Position numbers and translations under genes: made by a program. 64,000 nucleotides of DNA, from positions 92,253,948 through 92,317,947 of the forward strand of contig NC_084835.1 in assembly GCF_033115175.1 (NCBI RefSeq). The letters run 5' to 3'. This DNA is from Lepus europaeus. Lineage: Eukaryota > Chordata > Mammalia > Lagomorpha > Leporidae. Each line of letters begins with the position of its first letter. Positions within the stretch are counted from its first letter, which is position 1. The notes under the pieces were generated by a model. The model was given only the letters and a program-made list of their open reading frames with translations, did no database searches and was not told where the DNA came from. Shown here one piece after another: positions 56,425 through 64,000 of this stretch.

Positions 56425-58680
56425 AAAAAAAAAAAAGAAGACCTCTCTTCCTTTCTAATAGTTGGGCCCAGCTCAAGTTATCTGGAAAGTTTCCTATATT
56501 ACATGTGAAGTAATGGTTCCCACTCCTCTCATCTTTGGATTGGAGAAAGGAAAAGAAAGAGTCAAGAATGTGTTGAGGAGCTTGCCCAGCGCTCTCAGTG
56601 TACCCTGGGAGATGACTATCAGACACATCAACCCGAACAGACTCCACATCCAAGTACATGTGGCAACCTGCCACAGCCAGACACAGAGATGGCTTCACAT
56701 TTATTTCCACGCTGTTTTTAATTTCTTCTGGGACATGGATGTAGAATCAAAGGACAGATGAGATTTGTGGGGCTTGTAAAGGTAAGGTACTCCCTCCCTG
56801 GAGACCATAGACCAGAAGAAGGAATTGATGGCTCAGGGGTCAAAAGTCAGGAAGAATTGAGGAAGGGATCAGTTAACAGCAAGGACATGGTAGGTGCTTT
56901 TCTGGAATACTGACCTGGATACAAGTCTGGATTATGGGATCACAAGTCACAGATCTCAGCATCAGAATCTAGCAAGGAAATGAATAGCCCAGCAAAAAAA
57001 GAGAACAGGACACACCAAGAACCAACACCAACATAGGGAAGTCCTTTACTCACACCCAAGAACATAAGGCTATCTGAGCACATTTTGTCATTCATTCCCA
57101 TAGGTTATATCTTAGGGAGTGTCAAGAGAATATCTAAAAAATGGAAAATGCTATTCCAACTATTTAAATTAGATCATAATAACCTTCAAATTACCCATCT
57201 AATTGTTCTCCCAAGATATGGAAAAGAGATGCAGGTATGCAGGTGGAAACTCAGAATGGTTGTAGGCAGTGTCAAGAAATTACATTTTCTTCACATTTTG
57301 ACATTGCAGATAAGGGAGTTCTTCTGTCCCACTATGTATACTATGTGATTATCTGTTTAATGTCCTTCTCCCTACATATGCTCCATATAAGGAATGTTGA
57401 TTTTACCATATATCCCCCAGACAGAAAACAGCAACAAGTGTCCTTGAATTATTTGGTAAGTAATGGAAAAATGGACGAATAATGGACAAACTCACACATT
57501 AGCAAAGGTCAACTGAAGAACCACTGCATTATATTTTTAATACACAAATCCAGAGACTGCTAGATTAGAATGATAACTAGGAACATGGAGAACAAACTGA
57601 CAACACTTTCTGTTTGCCAGAGTGTAAGGAAATGACTGCAAAGATTGACCACTCCATTCTCAAAATCATGTATGCTCATAGGGCATTTTTGTCAGCTTTA
57701 ATGAAGCAATTGAGTCACAACAGAGAAAAATGGAATATGAGATACTAGATTTGGATGTTTTTGTCCCTCTATATTTTCTTTTTTAAGACCTTCATTATAA
57801 AGGAATTAATAAAAAATAACAATACCATTCCTTGTCAGGATGATGAGCAAAGTGCCTGGCTGAGAAACTTTAAAATTCATATGAAAGTCTTATTAATTCA
57901 GGAGGATTTTTAGTAGGAATTCTCTAAAGAAATGTTCTCAGAAATTAATTCATGTGTTCTAAATTTAAAGTATACTAATTAGGTATCCTTCAGGGGGACA
58001 AGGGAAAGCCTTCTAAGAAACTAGTGGATTCAAATATAGGACACATAAATTAACTCTCGGAAAAATCTCTTCTATAAATATATTTTCCCGTCATGAGTGG
58101 GCCACATATGTTTTGAATTCTACCATCATTTGTCTAACTGTGAATGGAACATGTGTTAGTGCTAAGTATAGATTTTTTTAAACACACATTTGCTTGTATC
58201 TATTAACAAGTATTCATGTAGAAGCTATTCTAGGTACACTCTAAATCATGCATTATTAGAAACATAGAAGAATGAACAAATCTGTGTTTATTATCAAGGG
58301 ATCTGCTCTCTCTCTCTCTTGCTATAATATAACCAAATGTTAAATTGTGTTATGTCTCTGCAAAGTGAGAAGAGTAATGCAGCCAGGTGGTTCTCAAAGT
58401 CACCGTATGAAGGATACGTTTTCTTGGAAATAACAGAGAAGAGGACAGACAGTTCTGACTATCGATAATTGAAATTTAGCTGTATTTTTTTTCTGCATAA
58501 AGACAGTCAGTGTGACATGTTTTATTGGAAAGTTAGAGCATGGATATCAAGGAGATCCAGGTTATAATCTTGATTTGGCCACTACTTCACGTGCAATATC
58601 ATCACACCTCTACAAGTAATGGATTAAAACAATGAATCACACACACACACATACACACACATACACACACACAAACATTT
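56425..58680. other. No gene seen; long single-copy-like interval with CA repeat at its end
   Basis: About 2.2 kb without recognised features. Frames at 56462-56761, 57085-57348 and 57237-57482 have no known domain. A (CA)n tract lies at about 58639-58672. Confidence 0.45.
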
Positions 58681-58969
58681 ATGGGGTAGGTTTTGTGGCA
58701 CAGTGAATTAAGCCACCACTTATGATGTCAGTGTCACATATCAAAGTGCCTGGTGTAGCTGTTTTGCTTCTGATCCGTCTTCTTGATAATACACCTGAGA
58801 AAGCAGTGAATGTTGGCCCAAATGATTAGGCCCCCACCATCCAAGTAGGAGACATGAATGGGGTTGCTGGCTCCTGGCCATGGCCTAGCCAAGCCATGAG
58901 TGTTGTGACTATTTGGGGAGTAAACTGGCAGGTGAATGATCTCTCTCTGTGTGTCACTTAGCTTTTGAA

Positions 58970-59002
<33 letters not shown>
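58681..59002 (+). mobile_element. Old CSINE
   Basis: GGGGTAGGTTTTGTGGCACAG, GGAGACATGAATGGGGTTGC and TATTTGGGGAGTAAACTGGC, with a 32-base A-tail. Diverged, but the tail is long. Confidence 0.8.
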
Positions 59003-59003
<1 letters not shown>

Positions 59004-59239
59004 CAAAAAATTACACTAGAATTCTGTCTCCTACATAAAAATATCCAAAAAGATTTACTTTGTGTTTGTTGATGGCAAAACAGAGAGCTAGCCTCAATGT
59101 AGAGGTGCCTAATATACTTAATATTGACCTTATAACTTCAATGTCTAGAAAGCCATTTGTTTCCCAGTACTCACTGGAGTTTATAGAATTCAAATGAAGT
59201 AAGATAGTGCCAAAGACAAGAGTTAGTGATGCTTTTTAA

Positions 59240-59692
59240 ATTTTTTTAAAATTTTACTTATTGGGGCCAGCACCATGGCTCACTTGGTTAATCCTCTGCC
59301 TGTGGCGCCGGCATCCTATATGGGTGTTGGGTTCTAGTCCTGGTTGCTCCTCTTCCAGTCCAGCTCTTTGCTTTGGCCCAAGAGGGCAGTGGAGGATGGC
59401 CCAGGTGCTTGGTCCCCTGTACCTGCATGGGAGACCAGGAGGAAGCTCCTGGCTTCGAATCGGTGCAGCGCCGGCCATAGCAGCCATTTGTAGAGTGAAC
59501 CAACGGAAGGAAGACCTTTCTCTCTGTCTCTCTCACTGTCTATAATTCTACCTGTCAAATAAAAATAAACAAATAAAATATAAAAAAGAAAATTTTAATT
59601 ATTTTACTTGAAAGAGTTACATAGAGAGAGGAGAGACAGAGATAGGGAGAGAGGTCTTCCATCCAATGGCTCACTCCCCAATTGGCCGTAAT
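59240..59692 (-). mobile_element. Old CSINE tail fragment interrupted by a younger CSINE
   Basis: The poly-T and ATTTTACTTATT part (59240-59262) continues at 59603 with TTACTTGAAAGAGTTACATAG to GGCTCACTCCCCAATTGGCC. The SINE then stops. Confidence 0.75.
59263..59588 (+). mobile_element. CSINE, young subfamily
   Basis: Head GGGGCCAGCACCATGGCTCAC, tail AATAAAAATAAACAAATAAAA. TSD AAAATTTTACTTATT (59248-59262) and AAAATTTTAATTATT (59589-59603), 14 of 15 identical. Confidence 0.93.
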
Positions 59693-60080
59693 GTACATAG
59701 TATGTCAAATTTCTCAAAACAATCAACTTTTAATATCTGTTCTTCGATATAAATAATGATTTTCCCTTGACAGGTGATAACACTAAAACGTAAAGATGTC
59801 AAGAAATTATTGAAAATGTGTATTGGTAACATCACCAACATTAAACCCACATTTATTCATTCTTACTATGGATTTCGTTTCTACTACTCTGGTGAGTGTG
59901 ATACTTCAAGAACTGCTTCCAATGTTTTTCTTTCTCTCTCTATGGCTACCATTGTAAATCTTTTTAGAAGTATATGGCAGAACCCATGGGGTGATGGAAA
60001 TCATTTAATAACAGACCTTTGGGGAAAAAAGAAGAATCTTTCAAGTCCTGAACGATAGCATTTTCTGATGACTCAGTTCC
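59693..60080. other. No gene seen
   Basis: AT-rich. The frame at 59774-60058 has no recognised domain. Confidence 0.45.
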
Positions 60081-60462
60081 TTTTGTGCCGCTATAGCAGA
60101 ATACCTGAGACTGAGTAATGTAAAATAATAGAAATTTATCTATCACTAAGACTGAGAAGTCCAAAAAACAGGATGCTGACACTTCAGTGTCTGGTTGGGG
60201 CTGGTCTTTGCTTCCAAATTGACACTTTGAACATTGCATCTCCCAAAGAAATGGAACACTGTTCCTTACATGGAAGAAGAGCAGAATAGAATGAGCCCAT
60301 CCCTGACAGCCATATTTATGGTGGCATAAATCTATCCATGACAGTGGAGTTCTTGCGACTGTAATATTTCCCTTGAAGCTTCACCTCCCAACATTGCAGC
60401 ATTGATAATTAAGTTTTCAATGCATGAGATCTGAAGTAACAAAACATTCAAATCACAGCAGC
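60081..60462 (+). repeat. Ancient interspersed repeat
   Basis: GCAGAATACCTGAGACTGAGTAA, GAAATTTATCTATCACTAAG, CTTCACCTCCCAACATTGC and ATTAAGTTTTCAATGCATGAG follow the order of a very common old mammalian repeat. It is similar in kind to 16763-17550, and I leave the family unnamed. Confidence 0.55.
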
Positions 60463-60823
60463 CAGTTTCTGTGGGAGTCCATCATGGCTAATATCAAGAT
60501 ACCAGTGTAATGTAATTGAAATTTTAGTTATTAAAAAAAGACAGTGTCAGTTGATAACTTTAGTCGAAATATCCCTTATTTCATTTGTCTGTTAGTTTAG
60601 CTCCACATTAGCTGATTTGGCTCAGCAGCGATAAAAAAAAAGATTGTTATTCCCTTAATTTTTACTTTGGCTAAGCCTGAATCCAAAGAGTATAATTATA
60701 TTTATCTTATTGTAGCACACTAGGGAAAAATTTCAAAGAGAAATAAGAACAATAACACTTGGGGGAAATGGAAAAGTGTGAGACTTGAAGGAAAGTGTTT
60801 GGTGATGAACAGAACACCTTTTT
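60463..60823. other. No gene seen
   Basis: AT-rich, single-copy-like. Confidence 0.45.
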
Positions 60824-61127
60824 TTCGAATATTTATTTATTTATTTGAAAGGCAGAGTTGAGAGAGAGAGAGAGAGAGAGAGAAAGTGAGAGAGAGAGAG
60901 AAAGTCCTGTCTATCTGCTGATTCACTCCCCAAATGGCCACAATGGCCAGAGCTGTACCAAATCGAAGCCAGGAGCCAGGAGCTTCTTCTTGGTCTCCCA
61001 CGTGGGTGCAGGGGCCCAACGACTTGGGCCATCTTCTACTGCTTTCCCAGGCCATAGAAGAGAGATGGATAGGAAGTGGAGCAGCCAGAACTCAACTTTA
61101 AATGCTATGCTGCAGTGATGGCCCCAA
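60824..61127 (-). mobile_element. CSINE with 5' head damaged
   Basis: TTTATTTATTTATTTGAAAGGC on the left, a long (GA)n, then CCATAGAAGAGAGATGGATAGG, with a shortened head ending at GATGGCCCC. Confidence 0.88.
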
Positions 61128-61829
61128 CCCACATTTGTTTGTAAAGTTATATCATCTGCTTCTCCTAAACCCACCTAACTCATGTGTGTATAAAAATCTA
61201 TGTGTGCAACAATTTCCAGCCAAATTTTCTCTCCTGAACATCAAAATTGATATACACAGATGCTTCATGAACATATTCAGTATGTTTAAAACTAGACAGT
61301 ATTTGAATCATACCTAATCTTCCCTTTCTATATACCCTAGTTGTTTAAGGAATGCATCAAAGATTCAACTCAGGCCCTTCCTCCTGCCTCACCATTGTAG
61401 CTAATAGTAGCAAATTCCACTAAATCTCTGATGAAAATTTTTCTTGAACTCATGTGATTAATGGGATTTATTTTTGAGCTTTTATCATGGTTGACAAGGT
61501 GTTCTTTCAAGCGGCTCTTTCTGCTTCTTCAGAACCAGGGCTCACCATTCATGTCCCATACTTAACACTGTGATTCCAGGCTGGTTACAGTGGCCTGATG
61601 TGTAGTCAACCTTTTATACCCCTTCGACCTTGTACTCCCTGGGCTAAATTCCTCACATGATAATCCCCTTTGGCTAGGAAATTATTTCTTTATCAACCCA
61701 ACTTTAAGCCAAATGCCATGGCCACAGTCCCTCCAGATTCCATTTTCACCTTGCTGTGGTTTCTTACCCGTTATCCAAACTCTATCTAGCTCCCTCTTCA
61801 CTGCCTTCCTTGTCTCTGTTAATAATTAT
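61128..61829. other. No gene seen
   Basis: Single-copy-like DNA. No supported feature. Confidence 0.45.
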
Positions 61830-61969
61830 TTTAAATCTGATTGAACTTACTTATATCAATATTTTTCACTTCCACATATCAGAGTGAATATGTGGTGTTT
61901 GTCTGTGCCTGGCTCATTTCACTTACTAAAATGATTTCTGGTCTTGTTCATTTTGGTGAAAATGTTTAT

Positions 61970-62287
61970 TTCTTTTTTTAAAAGATTTATTTATTTATTT
62001 GAAAGGCAGAGTTAGAGAGGAAGAGAGAGAGAGAGAGACAGAGAGAGACAGAGAGAGACAGAGAAATCTTCTCTCCACTGGTTTACTCCCCAAATGTCTG
62101 CAATAGCTGGGGTTGGGCCACACTGAAAGCCAGGAGCCCAGAACTACATCTGGGTCTCTCTTATTGGTGGTAGGGACCCAAGCACTTGAACCACATTCTA
62201 GTCCCTTCCAAGGCACATTAGCAGGAAGCTGGATTGGAACTGGAGCAGCCAGGACATGAATAAACATCCATGTGGCATACCAGCATT
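61970..62287 (-). mobile_element. CSINE
   Basis: TTTATTTATTTATTTGAAAGGC on the left with (GA)n, then GGAAGCTGGATTGGAACTGG. The head is eroded at about 62287. Inserted into the L1. Confidence 0.88.
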
Positions 62288-62436
62288 TTCTTCACCTGTA
62301 TGGCCATTAATGGATACGTATGTTGGTTCCATATCTTGAGTGTTGTAAATAGCACTGCAATGAATGTGGTAGTATAGGTATCACTTCCATATGCTGATTT
62401 CATCCCAGAAATGGGATATCTGGGATATGTGAAAGA

Positions 62437-62768
62437 CTTAATTTACATGAAATGCAGTATTACATAAGTACAGGCAGAAACAAAGAGAAAGAGATCTTCC
62501 GTCTGCTGATTCACTCTCCCCAAATGGCCACAACAGCTGGGTCTAGCCCAGGCCATAGCTGAGTCTGGAACTCACTCCAGGTCTCCCATGTGGGTATGCT
62601 GGACTCAGTGTCCGAATACTCAGACCATCTTCCGCTGCTTTCACAGGCACATATACAGGGAGCTGGATGGACTGGACGGTAAAGCAGCTGGGTCAAGAAC
62701 TGGTGCTCCAATATGGGATGCCAGTGGTGCAGCTGGCATCTTAACCCACTGTGCCCAACACTTGCCTG
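62437..62768 (-). mobile_element. Old CSINE
   Basis: GATCTTCCGTCTGCTGATTC, AGGTCTCCCATGTGGGTATGC and a head at CCCACTGTGCCCAACACTTGCC. Inserted into the L1 about 150 bp from the previous SINE. Confidence 0.85.
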
Positions 62769-63619
62769 TTTCCCATAATGGCTATACTAATTTGCAATCC
62801 TATCAGTAGTATATAAGGGTTCCCTTTTCATCCTGTCCAGCATTTGCAATTTTTTGTCTTTTTGATTATAGCCACTCTAAGTGGAGTGAGATGATAATTG
62901 ATTGTGGTTTGCATTTGCATTTCATTTCATTGCAAGAGATCTGTGGCTATTCATCTTTGGTGAAGAATGTCTGGTATTTCGTTAGTGATTAACGCCTCTG
63001 AAAACTATTTTGAGTGTTATGGACATTGCAATAATATTAATTCTACTAATCCATGAACATGAGAGATATTTCCATCTTTTTTTGTCTTTTCAATTTCTTT
63101 CATACGTGTTTTGTAATTTTCATTTTAAAGGCCTTTTGCTATTTTGGTTAAATTTATTTCAAATTAATTTATAATTTTTGTAGCTATTGTGAGTGAGACT
63201 GTTCTTATATGTTTCTCAGCAAGTTCTCTATTTGTGTATGAAAGTGCTACTGACTTTTACATTTTGATTTTTGTATGCTGTAGCTTTGCTATTTTCATTT
63301 AATGGTTGGTATTTTTATTGATATTTCAGTTTTTGTATATAAGGATGTATGACACCTGCAAACAGGGATAGCTAGACTTCTTCCTTTCCTATTTTCATGC
63401 CTTGTTTTTCTTTCTCTTGCCACGTTGATATTGTTGAAACAGTGCTATATTGAATAAGATTCATGAGAGTAGACATCCTTGTCTAGTTTCAGATCTTAGA
63501 GGAAGTGCTTTCGGCTATTCCTGACTCAGTGTGATATTGTCTGTGAGTTTGTCAGATATAATATTTATGATGTTGTGATATATCTTTTCTATACCTAAAG
63601 TATTTGAGGTTTTTACATT

Positions 63620-63965
63620 TGTTAGGAAACTGGCGCAGTTTTAGCCAGGTGGCAGCATGGCCCAGCTACCTGAGCCAGGCTCCACCCCCATCCTAATGGG
63701 ATTCACTGCTCCTGCTTCCCTGCCCGCCCTCAGGCAAAGTTTTAAAAGGGCCTGTTCCTGAACTCATGCTTTCTTGGTTCTTTTCTCTTGGCTCCTCTCT
63801 CTTGGCTCATCTCTCTACTCTGTCTTCTCTCCTCTGTCTCTCTCTCCCTTATACTCTCTTTCTCTCTCTTTTTCCTTCGCCGCCCCTTCACTCTGGTCTG
63901 TTGGGTGTTCCCCAATAAACCCTTTCCCTTACTCCAGTGTTCGGTGTGTTTTGCGACGGCTAACA
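63620..63965 (+). repeat. Solitary ERV LTR inside L1 ORF2
   Basis: It starts TGTTAGGAAACTGG and ends GACGGCTAACA, giving 5-bp inverted ends TGTTA/TAACA. A TATA-like TTTAAAAG lies at 63741-63748 and an AATAAA at 63914-63919, followed by a short U5. A pyrimidine-rich tract fills 63775-63900. No adjoining retroviral genes or PBS/PPT are seen, so it is a solo LTR of class I type. It shares blocks with the LTR at 4737-5048. No clean TSD was identified. Confidence 0.75.
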
Positions 63966-64000
63966 TTAATATATAACAACATTCAATGAGTGTTGACTTT

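Larger units (their letters stand above)
61830..64000 (-). mobile_element. Old L1 ORF2, interrupted by two CSINEs and an LTR
   Basis: Minus-strand ORF2 C-terminus: GTGTTTGTCTGTGCCTGGC at 61895, ATGGATACGTATGTTGGTTCC at 62310, TTTGCAATCCTATCAGTAG at 62790, then after a deletion near 62975 upstream ORF2 (AATTCTACTAATCCATGAAC, TGTAGCTATTGTGAGTGAG). It continues past the window. Strongly decayed. Confidence 0.7.

Noticed and set aside
56060..56710. 216-codon open frame on the minus strand, the longest in the window
   Set aside because: Most of it is the antisense of a young GC-rich CSINE (56086-56424). The same peptide stretches recur at every young CSINE copy, so it is a repeat artefact.
1..64000. 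CRISPR array, tRNA, rRNA, bacterial operon or phage-defence system
   Set aside because: The repeats are dispersed retroposons with A-tails and TSDs. No regularly spaced repeats, no tRNA gene with intact cloverleaf other than SINE heads, and no prokaryotic gene organisation are seen.

Overview
The window is mammalian, almost certainly from a lagomorph and most likely the European rabbit (Oryctolagus cuniculus). The evidence is about 35 copies or fragments of the lagomorph tRNA-derived C-repeat SINE (CSINE: GC-rich head, CT-rich stretch, A-rich or AAATAAAT tail) and several rabbit-type LINE-1 3' ends with the purine-rich tract and A-tail. Ancient mammalian repeats (L1M, L2 and MIR-like pieces) fill in between. 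I see no intact host protein-coding gene and no tRNA, rRNA or CRISPR. This looks like an intergenic or deep-intronic, AT-rich stretch built by repeated retroposition. The only recognisable host gene sequence is a processed, frameshifted PAM16 (TIM16/Magmas) pseudogene at about 23.59-24.11 kb on the minus strand.

Layout. 0-12.4 kb holds the most unusual structure. Copy A (1-2818, +) and copy C (10937-12361, -) belong to one chimeric retroelement family. Copy A starts in-window with the L1 ORF1p C-terminus. ORF2 is then missing and is replaced by about 2.1 kb containing a decayed gammaretrovirus-type gag zinc-knuckle (NC) region and a piece of env transmembrane anchor. The element ends with an ordinary rabbit L1 3' end and A-tail. 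Copy C sits inside a CSINE and has a 13-bp target-site duplication (TSD), so the chimera was inserted by L1 machinery. Copy B (about 4737-8450, -) is an older relative that has no L1 tail at that point; it runs on into more env and a retroviral LTR. Between copies B and C lies an L1 with a 5' inversion (8694-10620).

12.4-39 kb is mostly CSINEs of several ages, most clear ones flanked by TSDs, plus ancient L1/L2/MIR-like/DNA-transposon remnants, the PAM16 pseudogene and single-copy AT-rich DNA. 39.3-40.4 kb is a second 5'-inverted L1 with a perfect 20-bp TSD. 43.5-46.5 kb is a nested older L1 on the minus strand.

48.7-64 kb contains an L1M fragment, a 5'-inverted CSINE, an L1 that keeps both ends but has lost most of its coding region (51427-53801), a decayed betaretrovirus-like pol (53820-55720), more CSINEs, and an old L1 ORF2 interrupted by a solitary LTR (63620-63965).

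Functionally the genes do not form a pathway. The window records how L1 reverse transcriptase acted on L1 RNA, CSINE RNA, a host mRNA and a chimeric L1/retroviral RNA. The chimera is the best candidate for something not previously described. It resembles half-L1 (HAL1) elements in carrying ORF1 without ORF2, and SVA-like composites in carrying retroviral sequence, but I could not search databases to see whether it is already catalogued.
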